Part shown: one piece after another, positions 1 through 8,059 of the stretch
How the letters are laid out: the number at the start of each line of letters is the position of its first letter
How positions within the stretch are numbered: position 1 is the first letter of the stretch
NCBI GenBank assembly: GCA_947479755.1
Contig: CANKAM010000021.1
Coordinates: 1 to 57,773, forward strand
Direction: 5' to 3'
Source of the DNA: Bacteroidota bacterium
Lineage (GTDB): Bacteria > Bacteroidota > Bacteroidia > SXHM01
Length of the DNA: 57,773 bases
Program-made: the position numbers and the translations under genes
The notes under the pieces: model-generated
Database searches by the model: none
Told to the model about the DNA's origin: nothing
Seen by the model: only the letters and a program-made list of their open reading frames with translations

Positions 1-109
1 AAAAAAAGCGGAAAAAAAAAAAAACAAACAAAAAAAAAAAACCGTGCTCGGCCCCCCCATTGGCCCGCCGCCTCTCTCTTTTTATTTCTTCCCTTTGTTG
101 GGAAATTTA
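1..109. other. Low-complexity window edge
   Basis: The first 40 bases are almost pure A, followed by a C-rich stretch (seven C in a row near 51-58) and a CT/T-rich stretch. No reading frame or hairpin of interest is seen. The composition is unlike anything else in the window and may be a contig edge or an assembly artefact. Confidence 0.6.
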
Positions 110-406
110 CTAATTCTTAGCTGTAATTTTTTCGTCAGCTACTGCAACAAAAGCAGTTTTATTTAAAATCACATAGTCGTATGGCTTGCCTAAATCAACA
201 TTGTTCTGTTTGGCAACTACTTCAAGACTAGCAAGCTCACGCTCCAAGGCAAGGATTTCTGAATTAATAGCAGCAACACTTTGTTTAGAGTAACTTACTT
301 TTTCTGTTTTAACAGACGACTGAGCGTTTGCATCAGAGTTTGAAAAGATTGCTAACGAAAAAATCGCTGCAACAATAATAGCTGGTGTAAGATTTATATT
401 TTTCAT
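110..406 (-). CDS. Small secreted protein of unknown function
   Basis: A 98-residue protein that I do not recognise. Residues 1-28 form a typical signal peptide (KN, hydrophobic core IIVAAIFSLAIFS, then NSDANAQ with an AxA-like cleavage site). The mature part is only about 70 residues and includes a probable helical segment around residues 46-66 (NSEILALERELASLEVVAKQ). It is therefore likely periplasmic or exported. It is transcribed divergently from thrS, with about 195 bases between the two starts. The start codon is the first ATG in the frame and fits the signal peptide. No enzymatic motif or cysteine is present. Confidence 0.65.
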   Translation of the reverse strand: MKNINLTPAIIVAAIFSLAIFSNSDANAQSSVKTEKVSYSKQSVAAINSEILALERELASLEVVAKQNNVDLGKPYDYVILNKTAFVAVADEKITAKN

Positions 407-568
407 TTTTAAGTTTTTTAGATTTTAAATACACCCACCTTAACGCCTGCTTTCAAACTAAGGTTATATTTTTCTCCCGCTAATCGATTAACACCCAATT
501 GTTGATAACCACAAAAACAGTTCATTGATAAAATTGAGCAACATCATAAAATATCAGCATTCCATTAA

Positions 569-576
569 TATCTTTG
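569..576 (+). promoter_or_regulatory. -7 box of the thrS operon promoter
   Basis: TATCTTTG matches the Bacteroidota consensus TAnnTTTG and lies 24 bases before the thrS ATG. No clear -33 TTG at the usual spacing is seen. Confidence 0.6.
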
Positions 577-600
577 CACCCCTCTGAAAAATAGATTGCT

Positions 601-2529
601 ATGATAAAAATTACACTTCCCGATGGCTCTGTCAGGGAATATGAAAAAGGAACTTCTTCATTAGATGTTGCAAAAAGCATTAGTGAAGGATTGGCGCGCA
701 ATGTGCTTGCAGCCAAAGTAAATGGCGAGGTGCGTGATGCTTTGCGTCCTATTAATGAAGATTCAAATCTGGTTTTACTGACGGGAAAAGACGAAGAATC
801 TATGCCTGTTTTATGGCATTCGTCTGCTCACTTAATGGCGGAAGCGTTGGAAGCATTGTATCCCGGAACTAAATTTGGTATTGGTCCTCCGGTTGAAAAA
901 GGTTTTTATTACGATATTGATATGGGTGGGAAATCTTTATCTACCGAAGATTTCAAGAAGATAGAGGATAAGATGACTGAGTTGGCTGCTCAGAAAAATC
1001 AGTTTATTCGCAAAGCAGTTTCAAAGGCAGATGCCCTAAAATACTTTGAAGAGAAAGGTGATGAATACAAACTTGACCTTTTAAAAGACTTAGATGACGG
1101 AACAATTACCTTTTACACACAAGGCAATTTCACTGACTTATGCCGTGGTCCGCATATTCCGGATACAGGTTTTATAAAAGCGATAAAACTCACCAAAGTT
1201 GCCGGAGCATACTGGCGCGGAGATGAAACAAAAAAACAATTAACCCGCGTTTACGGTGTTACTTTCCTTAAACAACAGGATTTAAAAGATTATTTAGTTC
1301 TGTTGGAAGAAGCGCAGAAACGCGACCATCGTAAACTTGGAAAAGAACTGGAACTGTTTACCTTCTCAGAAAAAGTGGGAATGGGACTTCCGTTGTGGCT
1401 TCCGAAAGGTGCTGCGTTGCGTGAGCGATTAGAAAATTTTCTGAAGAAAGCACAGATAAAAGCAGGATATCAACCTGTGATAACACCGCATATCGGGCAT
1501 AAAAACCTGTATATCACTTCAGGGCATTACGAGAAATACGGAAAAGATTCATTTCAGCCAATCAAAACCCCGCAGGAAGGTGAAGAGTTTTTTCTGAAAC
1601 CAATGAACTGTCCACATCACTGCGAGATTTATAAATCAAAACCACGCTCCTACAAAGACCTGCCTGTTCGTTTGGCAGAATTTGGAACTGTTTACCGCTA
1701 CGAACAAAGCGGTGAATTGCATGGCCTGACACGAGTTCGAGGGTTTACCCAGGATGATGCACACTTATTTTGTCGTCCAGACCAGGTGAAAGAAGAATTT
1801 GTAAAAGTTATAGACCTTGTGCTTTATGTTTTCAGGGCTTTGGATTTTCAGAATTTTACGGCACAAATTTCACTGCGTGATCCGGAAAACAAATCCAAAT
1901 ATATTGGATCAGACGAGAATTGGGAAAAAGCCGAAAGGGCAATTATTGAAGCCTCAGCAGAACGTAATTTAACAACCACCGTTGAGTTGGGTGAAGCTGC
2001 TTTCTATGGCCCAAAGTTGGATTTCATGGTGAAAGATGCCATCGGACGAAGCTGGCAATTAGGAACAATCCAGGTAGATTATAACCTGCCTGAACGTTTT
2101 GAGTTAGAATACACCGGCAGCGATAACCAGAAACACCGCCCGGTAATGATACACCGCGCACCTTTTGGCAGTCTAGAACGCTTTGTTGCAGTGTTGATTG
2201 AACACTGTGCAGGCAACTTTCCGTTGTGGTTGACTCCGGAACAGGTAATCATCCTTCCCATCAGCGAGAAATACAACGACTACGCAAAAAATATTTCTCA
2301 ATTACTAAATAATTACGATATTCGCAGCCTCTTTGACGAAAGGAACGAAAAAATAGGACGAAAAATCAGAGAGGCAGAACTTCGGAAAGTGCCGTATATG
2401 CTGGTGGTTGGAGAGGAAGAGATGAACGAAAATACGGTTTCGGCACGAAAACACGGTCAAGGCGATATTGGTAAATTTACCGTAGAAACCTTTGCCGAAT
2501 TGATTAAAAAAGAAACAGAACTGAATTAA
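601..2529 (+). CDS. thrS: Threonine--tRNA ligase
   Basis: Cytosolic class II aminoacyl-tRNA synthetase that charges tRNA-Thr. The 642 residues match the usual bacterial length. Domain order: TGS domain (about 1-60); editing (SAD) domain with H73/H77 in HSSAH and C181/H185 in CRGPH; catalytic core with the zinc ligand C337 in MNCPHHC, motif 2 around [15 protein letters not shown] (about 358-371), H388 in DDAHLF and motif 3 in [10 protein letters not shown]-terminal anticodon-binding domain from about residue 540. All editing and zinc residues are present, so it should be fully active. It is the first gene of the conserved thrS-infC-rpmI-rplT order. The start is the ATG 24 bases after a -7 box; no Shine-Dalgarno is seen, as is usual in this phylum. 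No T-box leader is visible. Confidence 0.98.
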   Translation: MIKITLPDGSVREYEKGTSSLDVAKSISEGLARNVLAAKVNGEVRDALRPINEDSNLVLLTGKDEESMPVLWHSSAHLMAEALEALYPGTKFGIGPPVEKGFYYDIDMGGKSLSTEDFKKIEDKMTELAAQKNQFIRKAVSKADALKYFEEKGDEYKLDLLKDLDDGTITFYTQGNFTDLCRGPHIPDTGFIKAIKLTKVAGAYWRGDETKKQLTRVYGVTFLKQQDLKDYLVLLEEAQKRDHRKLGKELELFTFSEKVGMGLPLWLPKGAALRERLENFLKKAQIKAGYQPVITPHIGHKNLYITSGHYEKYGKDSFQPIKTPQEGEEFFLKPMNCPHHCEIYKSKPRSYKDLPVRLAEFGTVYRYEQSGELHGLTRVRGFTQDDAHLFCRPDQVKEEFVKVIDLVLYVFRALDFQNFTAQISLRDPENKSKYIGSDENWEKAERAIIEASAERNLTTTVELGEAAFYGPKLDFMVKDAIGRSWQLGTIQVDYNLPERFELEYTGSDNQKHRPVMIHRAPFGSLERFVAVLIEHCAGNFPLWLTPEQVIILPISEKYNDYAKNISQLLNNYDIRSLFDERNEKIGRKIREAELRKVPYMLVVGEEEMNENTVSARKHGQGDIGKFTVETFAELIKKETELN

Positions 2530-2550
2530 TAACTTAAATTTTTAAATAGT

Positions 2551-3117
2551 ATCGCTATAATACCTACATCCCGACCACCTTTTGTGCGAGGCCAAAGGCC
2601 GCCTAAGAAAGAGGATTTGCACAACATAAATGAAAGGATAAGAGCATCAGAAGTTCGAGTAGTTGGAGAAGGCATTGAGCCGGCCGTCTACCCTATTTCA
2701 AAAGCACTGGCTTTAGCAAAAGAAGCCGGTCTTGATTTGGTGGAAATATCACCAAATGCTGTGCCTCCGGTATGTAAAATTATAGACTATAAAAAGTTTT
2801 TATATGAACAGAAAAAGAAACAGAAAGAGATAAAATCTAAACAATCAAAAGTAGTTGTAAAGGAGATACGCTTCGGACCAAATACAGATGAACATGATTT
2901 TAACTTTAAACTGAAACACGCAATAAAATTCCTTGAAGAAGGCGCTAAAGTAAGGGCTTTCGTATTTTTCAGGGGACGTTCAATAGTATATAAAGAGCAA
3001 GGTGAAATCCTGCTTTTGAAATTTGCGAGCGGATTAGAAGAGTATGCAAAAGTAGAGATGATGCCGAAGCTGGAAGGAAAGAGGATGTTTATAATGGTTT
3101 CACCGAAGAAAAAATAA
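2551..3117 (+). CDS. infC: Translation initiation factor IF-3 (probable AUC start)
   Basis: IF-3 binds the 30S subunit and enforces start-codon and initiator-tRNA selection. The body is unmistakable: [19 protein letters not shown], the lysine-rich linker [34 protein letters not shown] and a final SPKKK. No ATG exists between the upstream in-frame stops (2527-2532) and the conserved part. A GTG at 2584 would give 177 residues, but an ATC at 2551 reads [11 protein letters not shown] and gives 188 residues with the Pro/Arg-rich N-terminus common in related IF-3s. IF-3 genes in other bacteria use AUU/AUC/AUA starts for autoregulation, so ATC at 2551 is preferred here by inference. The gene lies 21 bases after thrS and is part of that operon. 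Confidence 0.93.
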   Translation: MAIIPTSRPPFVRGQRPPKKEDLHNINERIRASEVRVVGEGIEPAVYPISKALALAKEAGLDLVEISPNAVPPVCKIIDYKKFLYEQKKKQKEIKSKQSKVVVKEIRFGPNTDEHDFNFKLKHAIKFLEEGAKVRAFVFFRGRSIVYKEQGEILLLKFASGLEEYAKVEMMPKLEGKRMFIMVSPKKK

Positions 3118-3149
3118 AGAGTAACAATTAACAATTAAATAGCAAGACG

Positions 3150-3350
3150 ATGCCGAAAATGAAAACACACTCCGGTGCTAAGAAAAGATTTTCTTTCACA
3201 GGAACAGGTAAAGTAAAAAGGAAACATGCTTTCAAAAGCCATATCCTGACCAAAAAATCTACAAAAAGAAAACGTAACCTGACTAACGATACAATAGTTA
3301 GCACCGCAGATATCAGCAAGGTGAAATTTATGTTAACAGTAGGAAAATAA
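3150..3350 (+). CDS. rpmI: 50S ribosomal protein L35
   Basis: A 66-residue basic protein of the usual L35 length, starting [14 protein letters not shown] and containing the conserved [12 protein letters not shown] block. It is a structural component of the large ribosomal subunit. It starts 32 bases after infC and precedes rplT, the canonical order in which L20 often represses this operon by binding its mRNA. No such binding structure can be asserted here. Confidence 0.98.
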   Translation: MPKMKTHSGAKKRFSFTGTGKVKRKHAFKSHILTKKSTKRKRNLTNDTIVSTADISKVKFMLTVGK

Positions 3351-3432
3351 TACAATTCAATTAATTATAAACCCGGCAAAGAGCATATAAGTTTCCCTAC
3401 AAGGAACGCTCAAGCCAAAAAACAAAAACAAC

Positions 3433-3777
3433 ATGCCACGTTCGGTTAACGCAGTCGCTTCAAGAGCAAGAAGGAAAAAAATTCTCAAACAAACCCGCGG
3501 ATATTGGGGAGCAAGAGGTAACGTATTAACAGTTGCCAAAAACACATTAGAAAAAGGTCTTGGTTATGCATACCGCGATCGTAAAACCAAAAAACGCAAC
3601 TTCCGTGCTCTTTGGATACAACGTATCAATGCCGGAGCAAGATTAGAAGGTCTTTCTTACTCAGAATTAATGGGTAAAATACATGCAAAAGGGCTTACCA
3701 TCAACCGTAAGGTGCTTGCTGATTTAGCCACAAATCAACCTGAGGCTTTTAAAGCGGTGCTTGCTTCAGTAAAATAG
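3433..3777 (+). CDS. rplT: 50S ribosomal protein L20
   Basis: A 114-residue protein with the L20 hallmarks: the N-terminus [44 protein letters not shown] and the C-terminal globular part ending in a lysine. It is needed for early 50S assembly and in other bacteria is the autogenous repressor of the infC-rpmI-rplT transcript. An 82-base spacer separates it from rpmI. A strong terminator follows 24 bases after its stop, ending the operon. Confidence 0.98.
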   Translation: MPRSVNAVASRARRKKILKQTRGYWGARGNVLTVAKNTLEKGLGYAYRDRKTKKRNFRALWIQRINAGARLEGLSYSELMGKIHAKGLTINRKVLADLATNQPEAFKAVLASVK

Positions 3778-3800
3778 ATTTAAGCAAATACTACAAACAA

Positions 3801-3830
3801 AAAAGAGAACCAAATAGGTTCTCTTTTTTT
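3801..3830 (+). terminator. Intrinsic terminator of thrS-infC-rpmI-rplT
   Basis: An 8-bp stem AGAGAACC/GGTTCTCT (3804-3811 with 3817-3824) with loop AAATA. The stem is preceded by A residues and followed by seven T, so it can be extended and may also work for the convergent gene on the minus strand. Confidence 0.88.
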
Positions 3831-3848
3831 GTTTATATAAATTTAGAA

Positions 3849-4583
3849 TTAGTTACTTTTCTTAAAAACCATTCTTACAAAGTAGGTGTCGAAATTCAAA
3901 ACCAATTCAAGCCCAATGTCCATGCGACCCGGATCGGTTTTATGGCGAACGTTATAGAAACCGAAATATCTGTCTTTATCGCCTCTTTTTATTCCAGGAA
4001 AATCTTCAGTTACAAACCATTTTTGCGGATGACAAGGAGCTAATTCTTTTTTTAATTTTTCTAAAGTGAGAACAGCTTCGTTGTAGTCCTGTGTTTTTAT
4101 AAAAAGCTGCTCACACTTAATATTAGTTTCCGCTTCCAGTAAGGTTGCTTTTAATGCGCCCGGGATCTTTTCATTGCATTCGCTTACTTTGTAAACTAAT
4201 TCATTCAAAAACTTTCCTTTCAGCGATTTGAAATTATCTTTCATGCTGCTGCTTATTTTGCCGAATGAAGTGCAAAAAGCTGATGTGGTGGCTTTTGAAA
4301 CTGAAAGAATTAATAGCTCATGTTCTTTGCCTTCAACAGAACGTGAATTTAATTCACTTTCTTCAACGGTACTTAAAACATGACCATATGTTTCGGGATA
4401 ATCAAACCATTTATACATATTTTTTCCATTCACATTCAGCTTGGCGGTGCTTGTTCCATGTATATCAGTGGACATGCTAAGTGGAATAATATCCTGTGAT
4501 TGCGAGGAAAGCTGCGCCAAAGCAGAAGAAGTGCTCAGTAAAAATAAGACAAAAATAAAAATATGGAAAACCTTATATTTCAT
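3849..4583 (-). CDS. Secreted protein of unknown function
   Basis: 244 residues from the ATG at 4583. A longer open frame runs to 4685, but only the 4583 start places a clear signal peptide at the N-terminus (MKYKVFHIFIFVLFLLSTSSALAQ). The mature protein has no repeat or membrane segment. It contains four spaced cysteines (in SAFCTSF, VSECNE, IKCEQ and APCHPQ) and a C-terminal beta-rich stretch ending DTYFVRMVFKKSN. I do not recognise the family. It is convergent with rplT and divergent from the SRPBCC gene, whose -7 box lies about 80 bases upstream on the other strand. Likely periplasmic or surface; function unknown. Confidence 0.7.
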   Translation of the reverse strand: MKYKVFHIFIFVLFLLSTSSALAQLSSQSQDIIPLSMSTDIHGTSTAKLNVNGKNMYKWFDYPETYGHVLSTVEESELNSRSVEGKEHELLILSVSKATTSAFCTSFGKISSSMKDNFKSLKGKFLNELVYKVSECNEKIPGALKATLLEAETNIKCEQLFIKTQDYNEAVLTLEKLKKELAPCHPQKWFVTEDFPGIKRGDKDRYFGFYNVRHKTDPGRMDIGLELVLNFDTYFVRMVFKKSN

Positions 4584-4664
4584 TTCTAAATCAGAAATTT
4601 GAAGTAAATATAAAACAGTTTGGACTAAAACAAGATTAAAGATTATTATTTTCTGTTGAAATAG

Positions 4665-4672
4665 TATTTTTG
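4665..4672 (+). promoter_or_regulatory. -7 box upstream of the SRPBCC gene
   Basis: TATTTTTG fits TAnnTTTG and ends 30 bases before the ATG at 4703. It overlaps the TTG that would open the longer version of this frame, which argues for the ATG start. Confidence 0.5.
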
Positions 4673-4702
4673 AATAACAATTCAATCATCAAGCCAAAAT
4701 TC

Positions 4703-5101
4703 ATGAAAACAAAATCGTTCCAACAAAAAGTAATTTTTAAAGCATCACCCGAAGATGTATATAATGCTTTAATGGATTCAAAAACACATTCAGCATTTAC
4801 AGGTAGTAAAGCTGTGATAGGCAAAAAAGTGGGCGATAAATTTTCTGCTTACGAGGGTTACATCAACGGGGAAAACATAGAACTCGTTCCTGGAAAAAAG
4901 ATTGTGCAAACATGGAAAGCTACAGATGATGGCTGGCCGGAAGGCAATTATTCAACTATTGAATTTCTTTTCAAAAAAACAAAAGACGGAACGGAATTAC
5001 AATTCACTCATACCGATATTCCGGCAACCGTGAAAGCTGATTACGCAGAAGGTTGGGAAGATTATTACTGGCAGCCGATGAAGGCATTGCTGGAAAAGTA
5101 A
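4703..5101 (+). CDS. SRPBCC (AHA1/START-like) domain protein
   Basis: 132 residues forming a single SRPBCC domain of the AHSA1 type. Visible features are the N-terminal strand FQQKVIFKASPEDVYNALMD, the SAFTGSKAVI segment, GDKFSAYEGYINGENIELVPGKKIVQTWK, the strand STIEFLFKKTKDGTELQFTHTDIP and a C-terminal helix with the EGWEDYYWQPM signature common in this family. Such domains form a helix-grip hydrophobic pocket; the ligand or partner cannot be predicted. Likely cytosolic and monocistronic. The start is the ATG after the -7 box, not the TTG at 4670. Confidence 0.85.
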   Translation: MKTKSFQQKVIFKASPEDVYNALMDSKTHSAFTGSKAVIGKKVGDKFSAYEGYINGENIELVPGKKIVQTWKATDDGWPEGNYSTIEFLFKKTKDGTELQFTHTDIPATVKADYAEGWEDYYWQPMKALLEK

Positions 5102-5106
5102 TTTTT

Positions 5107-5171
5107 ACCGCAGGACGCAAAGGCGCAAAGATTTCTCTGTTCCCTCTCCTTTGGAGAGGGTTAGGGTGAGG
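5107..5171. repeat. Dispersed intergenic repeat with GGAGAGGG hairpin
   Basis: Contains a GACGCAAAGGCGCAAAG stretch and then a perfect hairpin CCCTCTCC-TTT-GGAGAGGG (5142-5160) followed by TTAGGGTGAGG. Both motifs belong to short repeats widely scattered in Bacteroidota and other genomes. A relative of the hairpin lies at 24030-24051. It sits directly upstream of the rlmD promoter. Confidence 0.7.
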
Positions 5172-5179
5172 CTTTTTAA

Positions 5180-5187
5180 TACTTTTG
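5180..5187 (+). promoter_or_regulatory. -7 box of rlmD
   Basis: TACTTTTG fits TAnnTTTG and ends only 6 bases before the ATG at 5194. The transcript should therefore begin at or next to the start codon (leaderless). Confidence 0.65.
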
Positions 5188-5193
5188 CCGCCC

Positions 5194-6621
5194 ATGCGAG
5201 CAAAAAAGAAAGATTTACCCATCATGGAAAAGGTTTCCATAACCGAAGCTGCTGCTGAAGGCAAAGCTTTAGCAAGAGTGGAAAACATGGTGGTGTTTGT
5301 TGACAATGCAGTTCCCGGTGATGTGGCTGATTTACAAGTAACTCGCAAAAAGAGCAATTACCGTGAAGCGCACGCCATTCATTTTCATGTGTTGTCGGAT
5401 AAGCGAACAGAGCCTGCCTGCAGTCATTTCGGAGTTTGTGGTGGTTGTAAATGGCAGAACATGAAATATGAACAACAACTCTTTTACAAACAAAAACAAG
5501 TAAAGGATAATTTGGAAAGACTTGCTAAAGTTCCATTGCCTGAAATCTTTCAAATTCTTGGTTCTGAAAACGAATACTATTACCGCAATAAATTAGAGTA
5601 TACATTTTCGCATCGCGGCTGGATGACTGAGGAAGAAATAAAATCAGGTGAAAACTTTGGTGACCGCCCTGCTCTTGGCTTTCATATTCCCGGCATGTTT
5701 GATAAAATTCTAGATATTAAGAAGTGCTTTCTGCAGCCTGAACCTTCCAATGCTGTTCGTGATGCAGTAAAAAAATATGCAGTTGAAAACGATTTGGAGT
5801 TTTTCAATACCCGCGACCAGACAGGCTTTTTGCGCAACATTATTATTCGCAACACATCAACCGGTGAACTGATGGTGAATGTAATTTTTGCAAAAGAAGA
5901 CCAGGAGAAAAGAGAAGGGCTTCTAAGTTTTCTTTCAGCTTCTTTCCCTGAAATATCATCGCTGCTTTATGTGATTAACACCAAACGCAACGATACCATT
6001 AATGATTTAGATGTTCACAGTTTTAAAGGACCGGATTTTATAATGGAAGAAATGACTGCGTTTGAATCGGAGACAAAACTGAAATTCAAAATCGGTGCAA
6101 AATCTTTTTTTCAAACCAACACACAACAGGCTTATCGTCTTTACAAAATAGCTGGAGAATTTGCCGAATTGAAATCTACAGACTTGGTTTATGACCTTTA
6201 TACAGGCACAGGAACCATTGCTTGCTTTGTTGCTGGTAAGGCTAAAAAGGTAGTGGGCATTGAGTATGTGCCTTCGGCAATTGAAGATGCAAATGAAAAT
6301 GCATCGCTTAATAATATTACCAACACTTCATTTTTTGCAGGCGATATGAAGGATGTGCTTTCTTCTGATTTTGTTACTGAAAACGGCAAGCCTGATGTAA
6401 TTATTACCGACCCTCCACGTGCCGGTATGCACGAAGATGTGGTGAAAAGGATTCTTGAAATCGAGCCAAGAAGAATTGTTTATGTCAGCTGCAATCCTGC
6501 AACACAGGCGCGTGATATTGCATGGCTTTCTGAAAAATACGATGTAGAAAAAGTGCAGCCAGTAGATATGTTTCCGCATACACACCATGTTGAAAATGTG
6601 GTAGCACTTGTAAGGAGATGA
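5194..6621 (+). CDS. rlmD: 23S rRNA (uracil-C5)-methyltransferase RlmD-like
   Basis: A 475-residue SAM-dependent RNA m5U methyltransferase of the RlmD/TrmA family. It has an N-terminal TRAM-like strand region, an iron-sulfur cluster motif in CSHFGVCGGCKWQ with a further cysteine in DIKKCF, a SAM-binding motif YDLYTGTGTIACF, the DPPRAGMH motif and the catalytic cysteine in VSCNPATQARD. The role is 5-methyluridine formation in 23S rRNA; the exact uridine is inferred from the family. The open frame can be extended to a TTG at 5185, but that codon lies inside the -7 box, so the ATG at 5194 (MRAKKKDLP) is chosen. The KKK-rich start matches related proteins. Confidence 0.93.
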   Translation: MRAKKKDLPIMEKVSITEAAAEGKALARVENMVVFVDNAVPGDVADLQVTRKKSNYREAHAIHFHVLSDKRTEPACSHFGVCGGCKWQNMKYEQQLFYKQKQVKDNLERLAKVPLPEIFQILGSENEYYYRNKLEYTFSHRGWMTEEEIKSGENFGDRPALGFHIPGMFDKILDIKKCFLQPEPSNAVRDAVKKYAVENDLEFFNTRDQTGFLRNIIIRNTSTGELMVNVIFAKEDQEKREGLLSFLSASFPEISSLLYVINTKRNDTINDLDVHSFKGPDFIMEEMTAFESETKLKFKIGAKSFFQTNTQQAYRLYKIAGEFAELKSTDLVYDLYTGTGTIACFVAGKAKKVVGIEYVPSAIEDANENASLNNITNTSFFAGDMKDVLSSDFVTENGKPDVIITDPPRAGMHEDVVKRILEIEPRRIVYVSCNPATQARDIAWLSEKYDVEKVQPVDMFPHTHHVENVVALVRR

Positions 6622-6629
6622 TTCCTGAT

Positions 6630-6637
6630 TACATTTG
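6630..6637 (+). promoter_or_regulatory. -7 box of the TPR membrane protein gene
   Basis: TACATTTG fits TAnnTTTG, 18 bases before the ATG at 6656 and just after rlmD. Confidence 0.6.
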
Positions 6638-6655
6638 CACCCCTAAATTTTAACA

Positions 6656-7174
6656 ATGAAACACCTTCGTCATTTATATCTTGTAGTAGCTGGGCTAATT
6701 TTAGCGCTTGCAGTATGGCAATTTGCTAAAGTGCATATCGGCAATGGAATTCTATTAGTTCTGCTTACAGGCGTTCCTGTTTTTTTCTGGTTTATAAGCC
6801 CAATAAATTTATTGGCATTCTGGTACATCCGAAAATCAAATATGGAAAAAGCACAAAAAGTTTTGACTTGGCAGAAACATCCAGAGGGATTGCGGAAAAA
6901 TCAGGAAGCATATTACTATTACCTTAATGGTTTGGCTGCAACACAAAGCCGCAGCACAGGAAGCGCAGAGAGCTATTTTAAGAAGGCAATCTCCATAGGA
7001 TTAGGTTTAAAACAAGACGAAGCAGTTGCTAAATTAAATCTTGCTGCTATTTACATTTCTCAACGCAAAAAACGCCTTGCCATCAATATGCTCAGTGAAG
7101 CTAAAAAAGCTGACGAGCACAACCTGATGAAGGAGCAGTTTAAAATGGTGGAGATGGGGTTGAAAAGAATTTAG
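6656..7174 (+). CDS. Membrane-anchored TPR-like protein
   Basis: 172 residues. Two hydrophobic segments near the N-terminus (about 8-25 and 31-58, including GILLVLLTGVPVFFWF) anchor the protein in the inner membrane. The rest reads as helical tetratricopeptide-type repeats (EAYYYYLNGLAATQSRSTGSAESYFKKA, then EAVAKLNLAAIYISQRKK). Such proteins usually serve as assembly scaffolds; the partner is unknown. It has its own -7 box and lies between two methyltransferase genes with no functional link apparent. Confidence 0.7.
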   Translation: MKHLRHLYLVVAGLILALAVWQFAKVHIGNGILLVLLTGVPVFFWFISPINLLAFWYIRKSNMEKAQKVLTWQKHPEGLRKNQEAYYYYLNGLAATQSRSTGSAESYFKKAISIGLGLKQDEAVAKLNLAAIYISQRKKRLAINMLSEAKKADEHNLMKEQFKMVEMGLKRI

Positions 7175-7231
7175 TTTGGAAAGTTTAGAAGGTTTGGAAA
7201 GTTCAAAACCTATTACCGATAACTAATTACC

Positions 7232-7978
7232 TTGTCCACATTCAAAGACCACTTTTCCAGTCAATCTTCAGATTATTCTAAATACAGACCTGATTATCCT
7301 CAGGAACTTTATGATTTTATTCTTTCTGAAGTAAAAGAGAAACAAACCGCATGGGATTGCGGAACTGGAAACGGACAGGCAGCAGTTGTCCTTTCTCAGT
7401 ATTTTGAAAAGATTTATGCTACCGACCCGAGCGCAGAACAAATAAAAAACGCAATACAAAAAAGCAATATCGAATATAGCGTTGCTTCTGCTGAAAATTC
7501 AAATCTTCCTGCGAATTCTGTTAATCTGATAACTGTTGCGCAGGCGCTTCATTGGTTCGACTTTACTAAGTTCTTCGCTGAAGTAAAAAGGGTTGCAAAG
7601 CCAGATACTTTATTGTCAGTCTGGAGTTATGAGCTGTGTAAAGTTGATGAAGAAACTGATAAAATTTTCATGCGGTTCTATCGCAATATTCTAGAAGATT
7701 ATTGGGCACCTGAACGCAAGCATGTGGAGAATGCTTATAGTGATATTCCTTTCCCTTTCAAAGAAGTGAAAGAGCAAATATTCTACATGAAAAAGCAATG
7801 GGACTTGCAGGATTTCATGGGCTACCTCTCCACATGGTCGGCTGTGCAAAAATACATTAAAATAAACGGCACTAATCCTTTGGAATTAGTTGCATCAGAT
7901 TTTGAAAAAGCTTGGATTAATCCTACTGCTGTTAAGGAAGTTAGCTTTCCCATTACAGTTAAAACCGGCAGGATTTAG
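7232..7978 (+). CDS. Class I SAM-dependent methyltransferase (TTG start)
   Basis: 248 residues with a Methyltransf_11-like fold. The N-terminus STFKDHFSSQSSDYSKYRPDYP is typical of the family. SAM motif I is AWDCGTGNGQAAV, the acidic residue after the second strand is in YATDPSAEQ, and motif IV/post-I is ITVAQALHWFD. The substrate is unknown. An in-frame stop at 7220 and the lack of any ATG before the conserved N-terminus leave TTG at 7232 as the only reasonable start. The 57 bases upstream hold direct repeats of GTTTGGAAAG but no clear terminator. Confidence 0.85.
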   Translation: MSTFKDHFSSQSSDYSKYRPDYPQELYDFILSEVKEKQTAWDCGTGNGQAAVVLSQYFEKIYATDPSAEQIKNAIQKSNIEYSVASAENSNLPANSVNLITVAQALHWFDFTKFFAEVKRVAKPDTLLSVWSYELCKVDEETDKIFMRFYRNILEDYWAPERKHVENAYSDIPFPFKEVKEQIFYMKKQWDLQDFMGYLSTWSAVQKYIKINGTNPLELVASDFEKAWINPTAVKEVSFPITVKTGRI

Positions 7979-7996
7979 AACTATTCGACAATTGCC

Positions 7997-8027
7997 TTGT
8001 TAAGTATTTCAAAATGTGCTACTTTTG
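7997..8027 (+). promoter_or_regulatory. Promoter of ahcY
   Basis: TTG at 7997-7999, a 20-base spacer, then TACTTTTG at 8020-8027. This is a near-perfect Bacteroidota housekeeping promoter. The leader is then about 30 bases and contains no recognisable SAH riboswitch. Confidence 0.8.
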
Positions 8028-8059
8028 CACGCTTATTAAAAAACAAATATTAAAAAATT

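Noticed and set aside
541-600. T-box leader for thrS
   Set aside because: The leader after the -7 box is under 25 bases; no T-box sequence or antiterminator hairpin is present.
3351-3432. L20-binding leader between rpmI and rplT
   Set aside because: A short GTTTCC/GGAAC hairpin near 3391-3407 is visible, but it is imperfect and nothing shows it resembles a known L20 site.
7979-8059. SAH riboswitch upstream of ahcY
   Set aside because: The leader is about 30 bases after the promoter, too short and with no matching stem.
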